Shown: in pieces, positions 34,032 through 46,364 of the stretch
Numbering within the stretch: the stretch's first letter is position 1
Layout of the letters: every line of letters starts with the position of its first letter
NCBI RefSeq assembly: GCF_029016485.1
Contig: NZ_CP092106.1
Span: 2,976,001-3,040,000 of the forward strand
Length of the DNA: 64,000 nt
Source: Vibrio sp. JC009
Lineage (GTDB): Bacteria > Pseudomonadota > Gammaproteobacteria > Enterobacterales > Vibrionaceae
Direction: 5' to 3'
The notes under the pieces: generated by a model
Told to the model about the DNA's origin: nothing
The model's database searches: none
The model's input: the letters and a program-made list of their open reading frames with translations, nothing else
Made by a program: the position numbers and the translations under genes

Positions 34032-36497
34032 TTATTTTCGCTTGCCTTTCGACTTATTCACTTTAGCGCGTGACTTCTTCTTACGTGCTTTTTCAGCTTT
34101 AGTCTTCTTGCGTGCTGGGTTCTTTCCTGACTCTTCCGATGAACCGTCAGGGCGTTTGGTCGGCTCAATTAACGCTTTTGCTTTCCCGCCCTTACGCGCC
34201 TTCACTGCCGCTTTCTTTTTAGAAGACGCTTTTTTCTCGGCTTCTGCGGCACGTTTTTTGGCTGTTTTTCCTTTGCCGCGTAGCTTACGACTTGTTTCGA
34301 CTAATTCAAAGTCAATTTGTCTGTCATCCAGATTTACCGACAGCACTTTCACTTTGACCTGATCACCAAGCCGGTAGATATGACCAAAGCTCTCACCAAT
34401 CAGTCGCTGACCGATAGGATCAAACTGATAGTAGTCATTCGCCAACGTGGATATATGCACAAGGCCGTCAATGTGCAGCTCTGTCAGCCTGACAAAAAAA
34501 CCAAAGCCGGTCACATTGGCGATGACCCCTTCCAGCTCTTCACCCACGTGATCCTGCATATATTCACACTTGAGCCAGTCAGCCACTTCACGGGTTGCAT
34601 CATCAGCACGACGTTCTGTCATCGAGCACTGCTCGCCGTAGAAGTCCATATCATCAAAGGAGTAATGGAAGCCACCGGTTGGTGTCCAGCGATCCTTGTT
34701 GCGCCCCTCTTTTTTCGCGATCAGATATTTGATGGCGCGGTGCAGCAAGAGATCCGGATAACGGCGGATCGGTGAGGTAAAGTGCGCATAACGTTTTAGC
34801 GCCAGGCCAAAGTGTCCGGCATTATCAGGGTTGTAAACCGCCTGCTTCATTGAGCGCAGCAGCATAATCTGAATCAGCTCTTTGTCCGGTCTTTCACCGA
34901 TGGCGTGCATCAGGTTGGCATAGTCGGTTGGAGACGGCTCCAGGCCACCAGCCAGATTCAGTCCAAGCTCACCAAGGAAATCCCTGAATCCGGTTAAGCG
35001 CTCTTCTCCCGGAGATTCGTGAATACGGTACAGAGCCGGCTCTTTCAGCTTTTCCACCAACGAGGCTGAAGCGATATTGGCCAGAATCATACACTCTTCA
35101 ATCAGTTTATGAGCATCATTGCGGATAACCGGCTCAATGCGGTCAATCTTACGTTCTGCATTGAAGATAAACTTGGTTTCTACGGTTTCAAATTCAATAG
35201 CGCCACGGTTCTCTCGCGAATGCTTAAGCACCTTATACATCTTGTGCAGCTCTTCGAGATGCGGAACCAGAGGGTCGTATCTTTCGCGCAGCTCTTTATC
35301 GCCGTTAAGGATGGCATCAACCTTGGTATAGGTAAGACGGGCATGGGAGTTCATTACCGCTTCGTAGTGCTTGTAGCCTGACAGACGGCCTGCTGCGGAT
35401 ACTGTCATCTCACATACCATACAGAGGCGGTCTACCTGGGGGTTCAGAGAACAAAGGCCATTGGACAGCACTTCCGGCAGCATAGGCACAACCTGAGATG
35501 GGAAGTAGACAGAGTTACCCCGGTTAATCGCTTCTTTGTCCAGAGCCGTATCCGGGCGGACATAGTAGCTCACATCAGCAATTGCAACCCACAAGCGCCA
35601 GCCACCGCTTGGCTTGGCCTCACAGTAAACCGCATCATCGAAGTCTCGGGCATCTTCGCCATCTATAGTCACCAGAGGTAAGTCTCTCAGATCTACCCTG
35701 CCCTGTTTGGCCTCTTCCGGCACTTCCTCACCAAGGTCAGCAATCTGTTTTTCAACCTCTTCCGGCCAGTCCTGCGGGATTTGGTGGGTACGGATGGCGA
35801 TCTGGGTTTCCATACCCGGCGCCATATTCTCACCGAGCACTTCAACCACTTTACCCATCATTCCCTGAGTACGGGTAGCTCTGTCGGTGATCTCAATAAC
35901 AACCACATTCCCCATACGGGCACCCGCTCTGTGCTCGTTCGGGATCAGAATATCCTGACTGATACGGGAGTCATCAGAAACCACATAGGCAAAGCCCTGA
36001 TCCATAAAGAAGCGACCGACAATCTGAGTCTTTCGCTCTTCCAGAACGCGTACCAGCCTGCCCTCTTTGCGTCCGCGCCTGTCTGTTCCGGCCGGCTGAA
36101 CCAGCACGTAATCACCGTGAATAATACTGCGCATCTGATGAAAAGGCAGCAGCAAGTCATTCTCTTTGCCGACACTGCCTTCCGGCCTTACCCAGCCATG
36201 ACCATCTTTATGACCGATAACATAGCCTTTAACCATCTCAAGTTTGTCAGGCAGTGCATAGCATTGCCTGCGAGTAAACACTAACTGACCATCACGTTCC
36301 ATCGCCCTTAGCCTGCGACGCAATCCCTCATACTGATCCTCGCCGGAAAGTCCCAGCACCTCGAACAGATCATTTCTGTTCATAGGCACATTCGCTTCCG
36401 TCAGAAATTCAATAATGAATTCCCGGCTCGGAATTGGATTTTCGTACTTTTGGGATTCACGATCAGCAAATTGATCCTGGATTTTTTTGTCGGTCAT
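34032..36497 (-). CDS. rnr: Ribonuclease R
   Basis: Processive 3'-5' exoribonuclease that degrades structured RNA and acts in trans-translation quality control. The 821 residues comprise an N-terminal HTH/cold-shock region (about 20-230) and the RNB catalytic domain (about 265-590) with [15 protein letters not shown] and [12 protein letters not shown]. An S1 domain follows (about 640-725, [17 protein letters not shown]), then a lysine-rich tail of about 90 residues ([20 protein letters not shown]) typical of RNase R. nsrR, upstream of rnr in E. coli, is replaced here by motX. Confidence 0.97.
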   Translation of the reverse strand: MTDKKIQDQFADRESQKYENPIPSREFIIEFLTEANVPMNRNDLFEVLGLSGEDQYEGLRRRLRAMERDGQLVFTRRQCYALPDKLEMVKGYVIGHKDGHGWVRPEGSVGKENDLLLPFHQMRSIIHGDYVLVQPAGTDRRGRKEGRLVRVLEERKTQIVGRFFMDQGFAYVVSDDSRISQDILIPNEHRAGARMGNVVVIEITDRATRTQGMMGKVVEVLGENMAPGMETQIAIRTHQIPQDWPEEVEKQIADLGEEVPEEAKQGRVDLRDLPLVTIDGEDARDFDDAVYCEAKPSGGWRLWVAIADVSYYVRPDTALDKEAINRGNSVYFPSQVVPMLPEVLSNGLCSLNPQVDRLCMVCEMTVSAAGRLSGYKHYEAVMNSHARLTYTKVDAILNGDKELRERYDPLVPHLEELHKMYKVLKHSRENRGAIEFETVETKFIFNAERKIDRIEPVIRNDAHKLIEECMILANIASASLVEKLKEPALYRIHESPGEERLTGFRDFLGELGLNLAGGLEPSPTDYANLMHAIGERPDKELIQIMLLRSMKQAVYNPDNAGHFGLALKRYAHFTSPIRRYPDLLLHRAIKYLIAKKEGRNKDRWTPTGGFHYSFDDMDFYGEQCSMTERRADDATREVADWLKCEYMQDHVGEELEGVIANVTGFGFFVRLTELHIDGLVHISTLANDYYQFDPIGQRLIGESFGHIYRLGDQVKVKVLSVNLDDRQIDFELVETSRKLRGKGKTAKKRAAEAEKKASSKKKAAVKARKGGKAKALIEPTKRPDGSSEESGKNPARKKTKAEKARKKKSRAKVNKSKGKRK

Positions 36498-36568
36498 TAT
36501 AAAACCTGTCCTAGAAGGGTCTTGTTGCCTTAAGTATATAGAAGTATTAGTTAACTTACATAAATAAA

Positions 36569-36590
36569 ACGCCCTGCTTGAGCAGGGCGC
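36569..36590 (-). terminator. motX terminator
   Basis: On the minus strand GCCCTGC-TCAA-GCAGGGC is followed by GTTTTATTT, between motX and rnr. Confidence 0.85.
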
Positions 36591-36626
36591 GGGATAGAGT
36601 TCGAAAAGAGTACGGTTTTTACTCTG

Positions 36627-37259
36627 TTACCAGAATACCTCACGGCGTTTCGCTCTGGCGATGATGTTCTGAGGCATTCTCTGCTCAAGGCCATCACGCA
36701 ACACTTTGATTCTTCTGTGTGTGCGTTTATCTGCAGTCACTGAGTTATATAACCAGCGGTAGGCATCTTCATAATCCAGCGGACTGCCGTAATCACGTAA
36801 CAGCAGTTCAGCCAGATGAATTCGGGCATTCAGGTTCCCCATCTGCGCTGCTTCTCTCAGGTAAGGTATCGCTCTCTCCTTATCCTGCTGCACTAAAGTA
36901 CCCCGAGAATAATATCTGCCTAACTGCTCCAGAGCGGCCGGTAAACCCTGATGAGCCGCATTCTCAATATAATACAGACCCAGTTCTACATCCTGGTCTA
37001 CACATACCCCCCATGAAAGCATGTCACCATACAAAAACTCGTAAGCAGGCAGGCTGATACGCGTTGCACGGGCAACGATATCTTCCACAATCTGACACTT
37101 ATCCGCTTTTATTCTTTCAAGATGTTTATTCTTGTTGATTAAATTTATCAATTCCGCTTCGCTGTAAATCGGAACTGGCTCACCCACCTCATCAGCCGCA
37201 CTGGCAAATGGTGAACTCAGAACAAGTAACAACGAAGCTGCTATCGCTTTCAGCTTCAT
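36627..37259 (-). CDS. motX: Sodium-driven flagellar motor protein MotX
   Basis: Periplasmic component of the T ring that anchors the PomAB stator of the Na+-driven polar flagellum. The 210-residue protein has a signal peptide (about 1-21, cleaved near ASA-ADE) and Sel1-like repeats (about 80-175: GLYYIENAAHQGLPAALEQL and AIPYLREAAQMGNLNARIHL). Paired cysteines occur at KADKCQIVED and WGVCVDQD, as in MotX. The locus beside rnr and purA fits Vibrio motX. A perfect sigma-28 promoter is upstream. An unrelated Sel1 protein is unlikely for that reason. Confidence 0.93.
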   Translation of the reverse strand: MKLKAIAASLLLVLSSPFASAADEVGEPVPIYSEAELINLINKNKHLERIKADKCQIVEDIVARATRISLPAYEFLYGDMLSWGVCVDQDVELGLYYIENAAHQGLPAALEQLGRYYSRGTLVQQDKERAIPYLREAAQMGNLNARIHLAELLLRDYGSPLDYEDAYRWLYNSVTADKRTHRRIKVLRDGLEQRMPQNIIARAKRREVFW

Positions 37260-37289
37260 GGCTGCACTCTTTTCTCAAACCGTGCTTTG

Positions 37290-37316
37290 TTATCGGCAGA
37301 AATTTTGTTCGCTTTA
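37290..37316 (-). promoter_or_regulatory. Sigma-28 (FliA) promoter of motX
   Basis: On the minus strand TAAA (37313-37316), exactly 15 bp, then GCCGATAA (37290-37297): a full match to the FliA consensus. Transcription would start about 24 nt before the ATG. Confidence 0.92.
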
Positions 37317-37394
37317 GGGAAATATAGCGTAGAAAGTTTAGGCGGGCGTTGCGGGTGGGGGGAATGGTGATCTTGGTTCAAGGGTCAAGGTTAT

Positions 37395-37560
37395 GGGGTT
37401 ATGGGGTTATGGGGTTATGGGGTTATGGGGTTATGGGGTTATGGGGTTATGGGGTTATGGGGTTATGCAAGATTTGATTCGACTGCACATGATGTCAAGC
37501 TTTTTCAGCTTTTCCCTATAGCCCTATCCCCCTCACGGACGAAGTCCGCCCCATAGCCCT
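37395..37560. repeat. Dispersed hairpin/octamer element, copy E
   Basis: Nine perfect copies of GGGGTTAT (37395-37466), then a spacer closely related to that of copy A (ATGCAAGATTTGATTCGACT, TGTCAAGCTTTTTCAGC), CTATAGCCCTATCCCCCTCA, the hairpin GGAC-GAA-GTCC, and CCCCATAGCCC. It lies between motX and the purA terminator. Confidence 0.9.
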
Positions 37561-37566
37561 AAAAAA

Positions 37567-37596
37567 CAAAAAGGCCAACTATCCCTAGCTGGCCTT
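37567..37596 (-). terminator. purA terminator
   Basis: On the minus strand AAGGCCA and TGGCCTT form the stem around a 12-nt loop, followed by TTTTG, just after the purA stop. Confidence 0.8.
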
Positions 37597-37622
37597 CTAT
37601 CCATTCCGTAATCAAAAAATGA

Positions 37623-38957
<1,335 letters not shown>

Positions 38958-39099
38958 CTAGTTAAAAATGGATTCTAGCACCGATAAAAAAATCTTGCAG
39001 TCATTTTTTGAGCATAAAAATGTCATAATTGCGAAAGCAAATGTAAATTGGAAATCCAGTATCTTGATAAGTATAAATTTTCACATTAGGGGTAACTAA

Positions 39100-39285
39100 A
39101 TGGACAGAGCAATTTTTCTGGCACTGGGATTTGTCTTGATAGCAGAAGGAATAGGTCCGCTGATAGCCCCGAATGGCTGGAGAAAAATGGTGGCGCAGCT
39201 AAGTGAACAGCCGGACAATCAGCTCAGGCGAGTTGGCGGGTGTCTTGTTGTTGCGGGGGCTGTTATTGCGTTTATGGTTGCCTGA
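39100..39285 (+). CDS. yjeT: YjeT/DUF2065 small membrane protein
   Basis: 61-residue inner-membrane protein with two hydrophobic helices (about 4-22 and 46-60) around a loop with GWRKMVAQLSEQPDNQLRRVGG. This matches the DUF2065 family (E. coli YjeT); function is unknown. AGGGG lies 8 bp before the ATG. In E. coli yjeT reads in the same direction as hflC and purA; here it faces the opposite way and converges on hflC. Confidence 0.88.
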   Translation: MDRAIFLALGFVLIAEGIGPLIAPNGWRKMVAQLSEQPDNQLRRVGGCLVVAGAVIAFMVA

Positions 39286-39303
39286 CCGAAATATAATGGT
39301 CTT

Positions 39304-39390
39304 GGGTTATGGGGTTATGGGGTTATGGGGTTATGGGAGATTTTCCCTATAGCCTTATAACCTTCAAGGGCAAAGCCCGTCCCATAGCCC
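39304..39390. repeat. Dispersed hairpin/octamer element, copy F
   Basis: One partial and three full GGGGTTAT units (39304-39334), then CTATAGCCTTATAACCTTCA, a hairpin GGGC-AAA-GCCC in place of GGAC-GAA-GTCC, and CCCATAGCCC. Both sides of the stem changed together. Confidence 0.88.
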
Positions 39391-39393
39391 AAT

Positions 39394-39421
39394 AAAAAAG
39401 GCTCCGCACCGGGAGCCTTTT
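39394..39421. terminator. Terminator between convergent yjeT and hflC
   Basis: AAAAGGCTCC and GGGAGCCTTTT flank a 5-nt loop, with A and T tracts on both sides. It is probably bidirectional. Confidence 0.85.
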
Positions 39422-39440
39422 ACGATTTACAAAGAGCAAA

Positions 39441-40421
39441 TTATTTCGACGAAACCGAACCTTTCGCTTCATTCATATACTTAAAGAAGTCACTCTTAGG
39501 ATCCAGAACCAGGATATCGCTCTTCTCAGCAAATGAACGCTCATAGGCTTGCAGTGAACGTAGGAAGCTGAAGAACTCAGGATCTTTGTTGTATGCATTT
39601 GAGTAGATACCCGCAGCTTTTGCGTCTGCTTCACCTCGTGTTACACGAGCTGTTTTATCCGCTTCCGCAAGAACCGTTGCTACTTCAAGCTCAGCCTGTG
39701 CACGGATAACTTCAGCTTTTTCACGGCCCTGAGAGCGGTGTTTACGAGCAACCGTTTCACGCTCTGCGCGCATACGCTTGTAGATAGAGTCACTGATTTC
39801 ATCCGGCAGGTTGATTTTCTTCATACGGAAGTCAACCACTCGTACCCCAAGGTCACTCATTGCACTTACCTGAGTGTCCTTAAGTACGTTTGCCATGATG
39901 ACATCACGCTGACCGTCAATCTCAAGAGCCTGAAGGCTAGCTTCAGTCAAACCTTCGCTACTAGGGACAGGAACAGCGTCCTGGTTAGAACGAGGACCAG
40001 AAACGATCTGCTTGATTTCACGGGAACCGATCTCAGAACGCAGTACGTCTGTTACTTTACGTTCCAGAAGCGCCTGTGCCGTCAGCGTATCACCGCCACC
40101 AGTTGCCAGGTAGTACTGACCGAAGTCTTCAATACGCCATTTTACGTAGGAATCGATGATTACGTCTTTTTTCTCAGAGGTAACGAAACGGTCAGCACGA
40201 CCATCCATTGTCTGAATAAGCGCATTCAGCGTCTTCACGCGATCAAACAGAGGCATCTTGACATGCAGACCCGGCTCGTAAATACGAGACACTTCATTGT
40301 TGTCTTTCAGTACCCGGCCAAAGCGGATCACGATACCGCGCTCGCCTTCAGGGATAACAAACAATGACATCAGGGTTAAAGCTATTGCCACAACCAATAC
40401 AGGGATCATTAACTTACGCAT
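39441..40421 (-). CDS. hflC: HflC, FtsH-protease modulator
   Basis: SPFH/prohibitin-domain inner-membrane protein that forms the HflKC assembly around FtsH. 326 residues. An N-terminal membrane anchor (about 4-22, LMIPVLVVAIALTLMSLFVI) is followed by the SPFH domain (VIPEGERGIVIRFGRVL) and a coiled-coil helix rich in Ala, Glu and Arg (about 215-265). It starts 2 bp after the hflK stop in the same operon. Confidence 0.95.
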   Translation of the reverse strand: MRKLMIPVLVVAIALTLMSLFVIPEGERGIVIRFGRVLKDNNEVSRIYEPGLHVKMPLFDRVKTLNALIQTMDGRADRFVTSEKKDVIIDSYVKWRIEDFGQYYLATGGGDTLTAQALLERKVTDVLRSEIGSREIKQIVSGPRSNQDAVPVPSSEGLTEASLQALEIDGQRDVIMANVLKDTQVSAMSDLGVRVVDFRMKKINLPDEISDSIYKRMRAERETVARKHRSQGREKAEVIRAQAELEVATVLAEADKTARVTRGEADAKAAGIYSNAYNKDPEFFSFLRSLQAYERSFAEKSDILVLDPKSDFFKYMNEAKGSVSSK

Positions 40422-40423
40422 TA

Positions 40424-41617
40424 TTAGTATCTCCCCTGACGCGTTGTAGTTGAACGGGATGTGGAGTTAGTCTGCGTATCAGTACGCTGAGACTCCAGCT
40501 CAATTTCATCATAGGCTGATGTTGTCTTAGCTTTACGTCTTGTTGCCGTTTCGCCACTGGACTGTCCCAGTTTATCAACCGGAAGATATAGCAGGTTACC
40601 GCTTGATTCTGAATCAATCAGAACCTTAGAGGTCGCTGTATAAACTTCTTCCATAGTATCCAGGTACAGACGATCACGGGTAACTTCAGGTGCAGCCTGG
40701 TATTCCGGAAGCAGTTTTTCAAACTGAGCAACCTGACCAAGTGCTTCGTTAATTGTACGCTCTGAGTAACCCTGTGCTTCTTTCTTCAGACGTTCTGCAC
40801 GACCTGTTGCTTTAGGCAGGATTTCGTTTTCGTAAGCTTCCGCTTCACGAATGTAACGCTCCTCATCCTCTCGCGCCGCGATAGCGTCATCGAATGCGTC
40901 TTTAACCTGCTCCGGCGGACGGGCATCCTGGAAAGTCACATCAACAACAAGCAGACCCATATCGTAATTATCGATAATACGATTCAGCTCTTCTTGTGTG
41001 CTTTGACGGATCTGCTGACGACCACTGGTCAGGATAGAGTCCATCAAAGAGTCACCGATTACCGCACGCAGCGCTGAGTCAGTTGCCTGACGCAAGCTGT
41101 CATCTGCGTTAGTTACACGGAACAGATACTTGTACGGGTCAGAAACACGGTACTGAACACCCATCTCTACGGTAACCACGTTCTCATCTTTAGTCAGCAT
41201 GGTACCCGATGCGCGCAGTGCACGAATTGCCTGAACGTTTACAGGAGTAACTTCATCGATAAAGCGAGGACGCCAGTTCAGACCTGGATCTTCAATACGG
41301 TCGTACTTACCTAACCTAAGCACTACACCTCTTTCCGCTTCACCAATGGTATAGAAACCGGCAAACACCCAGATTGCGATAGCAACAACAGCAATCAGGC
41401 CGAAACCAATCGCGCCACCGCTGCCACCGACAGAAGGCATTCCACCTTTCTTACCAAACTTTCCACCCAGCTTTTGGCTCAGTTTATTAAAAACCTCATC
41501 CAAGTCTGGCGGTCCTTGATCACGGCCACCTTTTCCGCCGCGATCATTATTCCCCCACGGGTCATTATCGCGGCCATTATTATTGCCGTTATTATTACCA
41601 GGCTCATTCCACGCCAT
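40424..41617 (-). CDS. hflK: HflK, FtsH-protease modulator
   Basis: Partner of HflC. 397 residues. A Gly/Asn/Asp-rich N-terminal segment (about 1-65, GNNNGNNNGRDNDPWGNND) precedes one membrane helix (about 72-92, IGFGLIAVVAIAIWVFAGF), an SPFH domain (AERGVVLRLGKY) and a long coiled coil (about 235-300). A Ser/Thr-rich tail ends the protein. Overall layout is that of HflK. Confidence 0.95.
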   Translation of the reverse strand: MAWNEPGNNNGNNNGRDNDPWGNNDRGGKGGRDQGPPDLDEVFNKLSQKLGGKFGKKGGMPSVGGSGGAIGFGLIAVVAIAIWVFAGFYTIGEAERGVVLRLGKYDRIEDPGLNWRPRFIDEVTPVNVQAIRALRASGTMLTKDENVVTVEMGVQYRVSDPYKYLFRVTNADDSLRQATDSALRAVIGDSLMDSILTSGRQQIRQSTQEELNRIIDNYDMGLLVVDVTFQDARPPEQVKDAFDDAIAAREDEERYIREAEAYENEILPKATGRAERLKKEAQGYSERTINEALGQVAQFEKLLPEYQAAPEVTRDRLYLDTMEEVYTATSKVLIDSESSGNLLYLPVDKLGQSSGETATRRKAKTTSAYDEIELESQRTDTQTNSTSRSTTTRQGRY

Positions 41618-41662
41618 CAGAAAGCTCCATCATTTAGTATGACGTTATACTGTAGCAGTCCT

Positions 41663-42952
41663 TTAGTGAACGATAAAGTCACCCAGAACTGCCCCTTCTC
41701 TTTTTTCAAGTCTAGACCAATCTACCTGTTGCATTCGGATATCGATCAATAAGTTACCATCTGTATCATATTCTTCGCCCTGAATCGACTTCATTTCAAA
41801 AAATGTGCTACGCAGCTTTCCCTGAAATTGTGGCGGAATACGAAGACGGTACTGAACCATTTGGCTCGCCAATCGTTCAGTCAGTGCTTCAAACAGCAGA
41901 TCAATACCTAAGCCTTCCATTGCAGAAACCCAGACTCTTCGGGGAATCCCCTCATCGTCTCTTTCTATACGTGGTTTCTGCCCATCCAGATTATCAATTT
42001 TGTTCATTACGATAAGAGAAGGAACTTCATTCGCTTCAATTTCTTCCAGAACAATATCGACAGCCTCGATGTTTTCCCGGAAACGATCATCACTGGCATC
42101 TACTACATGCAGCAGAATGTCAGCTTCCTGAGTTTCCTGTAGTGTTGCTTTAAAGGCAGCAACAAGGTCATGTGGCAAGTGACGGATAAAGCCTACCGTA
42201 TCCGCAAGGATCGATGGGCCAACATCAGCAAGCTCAATTTTTCTTAATGTCGGATCCAGAGTAGCAAACAGCTGATCGGCGGCATATACCCCCGCTTCAG
42301 TGATCCGGTTGAACAGTGTCGACTTACCGGCGTTGGTATAACCGACAAGTGAAATGGTAGGAATCTCTGCCCGGCTCCGGGCCCTTCTTCCCTGTTCGCG
42401 TTGTTTTGCTACTTTCTCCAGACGACGCAAGATTGCTTTAATACGATCACGCAATAAACGTCGGTCAGTTTCTAACTGAGTTTCACCCGGCCCACGTAAA
42501 CCAATACCACCTTTCTGTCTCTCCAAGTGAGTCCAGCCTCTGATCAGGCGGGTAGAAATGTGGCGCAACTGTGCCAGCTCAACCTGCAGCTTACCTTCGT
42601 GGGTACGCGCTCGCTGAGCAAAAATATCAAGGATCAGACCGGTCCGGTCCAATACCCGGCATTTACACAAGTGTTCTAGGTTTCTTTCCTGGGCAGGAGA
42701 GAGGGCGTGATTGAAAATCACAATTTCAGCTCCGGCTAACTGCACAGCTTGTGCAATCTCCTGAGCCTTTCCCTCTCCAACATAATACTTAGGGTGCGGA
42801 GCCTGACGACTACCGGTAATAACCTGTAGCGTGTTGACTCCGGCGGAGGAGACCAGCATTTCAAATTCGCTTAAATCTTCCCACTCTCCCTCTTGCGTGA
42901 AGTTGATATGAACAAGAACAGCCTGCTCACCGGCTTCATAACGGTCAAACAA
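41663..42952 (-). CDS. hflX: GTPase HflX
   Basis: Ribosome-splitting GTPase linked to stress. 429 residues. The HflX N-terminal domain (about 1-190, including HPKYYVGEGKAQEI and GPGETQLETDRR) precedes the G domain with GYTNAGKSTLFN (about 205), DPTLRKIEL, DTVGFIRHLP and NKIDNL. It begins with TTG; AAGGAG lies 8 bp upstream and no ATG nearby gives the family start. It follows hfq by 38 bp. Confidence 0.95.
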   Translation of the reverse strand: MFDRYEAGEQAVLVHINFTQEGEWEDLSEFEMLVSSAGVNTLQVITGSRQAPHPKYYVGEGKAQEIAQAVQLAGAEIVIFNHALSPAQERNLEHLCKCRVLDRTGLILDIFAQRARTHEGKLQVELAQLRHISTRLIRGWTHLERQKGGIGLRGPGETQLETDRRLLRDRIKAILRRLEKVAKQREQGRRARSRAEIPTISLVGYTNAGKSTLFNRITEAGVYAADQLFATLDPTLRKIELADVGPSILADTVGFIRHLPHDLVAAFKATLQETQEADILLHVVDASDDRFRENIEAVDIVLEEIEANEVPSLIVMNKIDNLDGQKPRIERDDEGIPRRVWVSAMEGLGIDLLFEALTERLASQMVQYRLRIPPQFQGKLRSTFFEMKSIQGEEYDTDGNLLIDIRMQQVDWSRLEKREGAVLGDFIVH

Positions 42953-42990
42953 GCAATCAACTCCTTAATAACAAGTTAGTTATTTTACTA

Positions 42991-43290
<300 letters not shown>

Positions 43291-43433
43291 TTAGCTAGTT
43301 GCTCTGCGGCAATTTTCAGGCTGCTTTATGCATTTCAGCTAAATGAATCAAAAAGTGCGCATATTAAGCTATAGCTCATAATCAACACACTTTCACGCCA
43401 AAACGAGCACATTATACACGATACTCACCAAAA

Positions 43434-44366
43434 TCAATTTGATACGATTGCATCAGTCATTAATTCTAGTGCCTGTTCTATGTTCTCGCTATCTAACCAA
43501 GTTAAATTATCCCAGCTGCGTAACCAGGTAATTTGTCGCTTGGCCAATTGACGGGTTGCACATATGCCGCGAAAAACCGCGTCGTCCAATGAGCAATTCC
43601 CGTCCAAATAGTCCCACATCTGCCGGTATCCGACACATCTGATAGAAGGTAGATCCGGGTGAAGATCGTCACGGGCATAGAGCGCCTTAACTTCATCTTC
43701 AAATCCGGCTTCAACCATCTTATCAAATCTTAATTCGATTCGACGGTGGAGTTCAGCCCTTTCCTTGGGTGCTATTGCGAACTGCTTAACTCTGTACGGG
43801 ATAGGTTCTCCCTGAGTTTTTGTCAGCTCAGTTAAAGTTTTACCTGAAATTCGGAAAACTTCCAATGCCCTGGACAATCTTTGTGGATCATTTGGGTGAA
43901 TTCTTTCTGCAGAAACGGGATCAATCTCTCTTAATTGATCATGCAGTTTCTCCCATCCAAGCTCTTTAGCTTCCTGTTCCAGTTGCTTTCTTACTTCGGG
44001 ATCCGCAGCAGGAAGCGGGGATAGTCCCTCTAATAGAGCCTTGTAATACAACATAGTTCCGCCAACAAGCAATGGAATTTTGCCCTGTGCGACAATTTTT
44101 TCCATTTCCGCTAATGCGTCGCGACGAAAATCGGCTGCCGAATAGGCTTCACCGGGATCCAGTATATCGATCAGACGATGCGGCGCCAGCTCAAGCTCTT
44201 GCTCATCCGGCTTTGCCGTTCCGATATCCATGCCTTTGTAGATAAGCGCTGAATCAACGCTGATTATCTCCACAGGAAACTTCTGCCTGAGCTTGATGGC
44301 TAAGTCCGTTTTGCCCGATGCGGTCGGCCCCATCAAAAACAGAGCCAGTGGTAATTCTTTATTCAT
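43434..44366 (-). CDS. miaA: tRNA dimethylallyltransferase MiaA
   Basis: Adds the isopentenyl group to A37 of tRNAs reading UNN codons. About 310 residues, with P-loop [11 protein letters not shown] (about 13-23), [31 protein letters not shown] and [15 protein letters not shown]. The chosen ATG lies inside the last codons of mutL (8-bp overlap), indicating translational coupling; the frame extends 45 bp further into mutL but without family support. Confidence 0.95.
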   Translation of the reverse strand: MNKELPLALFLMGPTASGKTDLAIKLRQKFPVEIISVDSALIYKGMDIGTAKPDEQELELAPHRLIDILDPGEAYSAADFRRDALAEMEKIVAQGKIPLLVGGTMLYYKALLEGLSPLPAADPEVRKQLEQEAKELGWEKLHDQLREIDPVSAERIHPNDPQRLSRALEVFRISGKTLTELTKTQGEPIPYRVKQFAIAPKERAELHRRIELRFDKMVEAGFEDEVKALYARDDLHPDLPSIRCVGYRQMWDYLDGNCSLDDAVFRGICATRQLAKRQITWLRSWDNLTWLDSENIEQALELMTDAIVSN

Positions 44367-46299
44367 ATCTAAATTTTGCAATCGTGGCTGAAAAATCGAC
44401 TTTCTGAACAAAATGCCTGTCGTCCAAAGGAAGCCCCGCAGGCCAGATCCCTTCCCAGATCTGCTCTAACTCAGAAATGAGCTGGATGCCTTCAGATAAA
44501 GTGTAGCCGTTTTTCACCTGGGTAATTTGCGTTGCCAGCCAGTGAGCTAACTTATGCTCATCCAGCCCGCAATCCTCTTTAACCGCGTAAGATAACAGAT
44601 CCAGAAGCAACTGTTGCAAATTTTGTTGCCTTAATGGCCCTGGCATACCCATAACCATAATGGAATGACCGTTTCTGACCTTTATCTGGATGCCAAATCG
44701 CTCCAGAAGAGGCTGACTGTTTTCTAATGCCTTGAGCATACAGTCATCCACTTTGAGAGAAAGTGGGACAAGTAAAGGCTGAGGGACCAGATTCTTCTTA
44801 CTTACCTGAAGCTGGCCAAATACCCGGTACCACTCCGCTTTATGAAGTGAAATAAGCACAGGGCCGCTATCAGCCGTCATCATCAGGTATTCATTGGCGA
44901 TAACAGAGACAGCCTTACCCACATTTCCAACAGGCTCTTCAATTCTGTTGCTGACGCGCTCCTGAGAAGGTTCAAAATCCGGTGTACGTAACAACTCCTG
45001 ATAAGCTTTAAGCTGCGCTTTATCCGGGCTTTTCTCCTGCTCTTTTCTGCTTTTTGCCGGTGCAACTGACTTAGATTCCACCCAGGGGTTATTTGCTTCA
45101 GCTCTGCTTGTTTCAGAGCGGCTATTCTCTGCACGCTTTGGCTTTGTTTCTTCTCTGCTGTATTGCATTTGTCCCGGATAAGCCGGTATATCAGAGATAG
45201 CCTGCGTTACTTGCTCCTGAACTTCATTCTGATTTGCCGGTGCAGGCTTAGCTTCTGGTTTATGGTAAGCGGACTCCGTCTGCTGAGGAGAATCAATATA
45301 TTTACTCTGGGCAAGAGCGCCAGCCAATGCCTGATAAATAAAGTCATGCACCAGCCTTGCCTGATGAAAACGCACCTCATGTTTTGCCGGATGTACATTG
45401 ACGTCCACCTGATGCGCATCCAGCTCGATAAACAGAACATAGGTTGCAAACTGATCCGGGCGCAAAGTGGTTTCATAACTCTGCCTGATGGCATGATTGA
45501 TCAGCTTGTCACGCATCATACGGCCATTCACATAACAGTACTGAAGATCGCTCTGCTGACGGGCCCCCTCCGGAGAAGTAATCCAGCCGCTAAGCTTTAA
45601 ACCGTTATGCTCCAGTTCAACCTTAAGCATATTGCGCACAAAAGCCGCCCCGCACACCGCTGCCAGGCGTTTCTCTTTCTGCAGATCATTTTTCGCAGCG
45701 CGGTACTGGCGAATCACTTTGCCGTTATGTTTCAGATTGATAGCCACATCAAAACGGCTAAGTGCAATACGCTTTAGCAGCTCATCAATATGAGAGAATT
45801 CGGTTTTTTCTGTTCTGAGGAATTTTCTGCGCGCCGGAGTATTAAAAAACAGATCCAGAACTTCCACCGTAGTGCCAATCGGATGGGCAGAAGGCTGAAT
45901 TTTTACATTCATATCCCGCCCTTCACTGTATGAGGACCACGCCTGATCCTGAGTCGCAGTGCGGGAAGTTAAAGTCAGACGGGCAACAGAGCTGATACTG
46001 GCAAGCGCTTCCCCCCTAAAGCCCAGGCTCATTATCGCTTCCAGATCATCCAGCGTATGAATTTTGGAAGTCGCATGACGGCTCAGCGCCAGACCAAGCT
46101 CATCTTTAGGGATACCGCGACCATTGTCTCTGACACGGATAAGCTTGCTGCCCCCCTTCTCAATATCAATATCGATACGGGTAGCACCAGAATCCAGACT
46201 GTTCTCAACAAGTTCCTTTACAACAGATGCCGGCCTCTCAACCACTTCACCTGCCGCAATTTGGTTTGCCAGTCGCGCCGGCAGAATTTTTATAGTCAC
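44359..46299 (-). CDS. mutL: DNA mismatch repair protein MutL
   Basis: Links MutS mismatch recognition to MutH and UvrD. The 646-residue protein has the GHKL ATPase domain (about 1-330) with [29 protein letters not shown] and [13 protein letters not shown] polar linker (about 335-455) and the C-terminal dimerisation domain follow. The metal-binding endonuclease motif DQHAxxER is absent, as expected in MutH-containing gammaproteobacteria. It overlaps miaA. Confidence 0.96.
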   Translation of the reverse strand: MTIKILPARLANQIAAGEVVERPASVVKELVENSLDSGATRIDIDIEKGGSKLIRVRDNGRGIPKDELGLALSRHATSKIHTLDDLEAIMSLGFRGEALASISSVARLTLTSRTATQDQAWSSYSEGRDMNVKIQPSAHPIGTTVEVLDLFFNTPARRKFLRTEKTEFSHIDELLKRIALSRFDVAINLKHNGKVIRQYRAAKNDLQKEKRLAAVCGAAFVRNMLKVELEHNGLKLSGWITSPEGARQQSDLQYCYVNGRMMRDKLINHAIRQSYETTLRPDQFATYVLFIELDAHQVDVNVHPAKHEVRFHQARLVHDFIYQALAGALAQSKYIDSPQQTESAYHKPEAKPAPANQNEVQEQVTQAISDIPAYPGQMQYSREETKPKRAENSRSETSRAEANNPWVESKSVAPAKSRKEQEKSPDKAQLKAYQELLRTPDFEPSQERVSNRIEEPVGNVGKAVSVIANEYLMMTADSGPVLISLHKAEWYRVFGQLQVSKKNLVPQPLLVPLSLKVDDCMLKALENSQPLLERFGIQIKVRNGHSIMVMGMPGPLRQQNLQQLLLDLLSYAVKEDCGLDEHKLAHWLATQITQVKNGYTLSEGIQLISELEQIWEGIWPAGLPLDDRHFVQKVDFSATIAKFRYE

Positions 46300-46364
46300 T
46301 AGAATCTCTAAATTTTTGCTTATTATGCAGCTTATACAGCGGGTAAGAAGCAGGTGGGTAAGGA

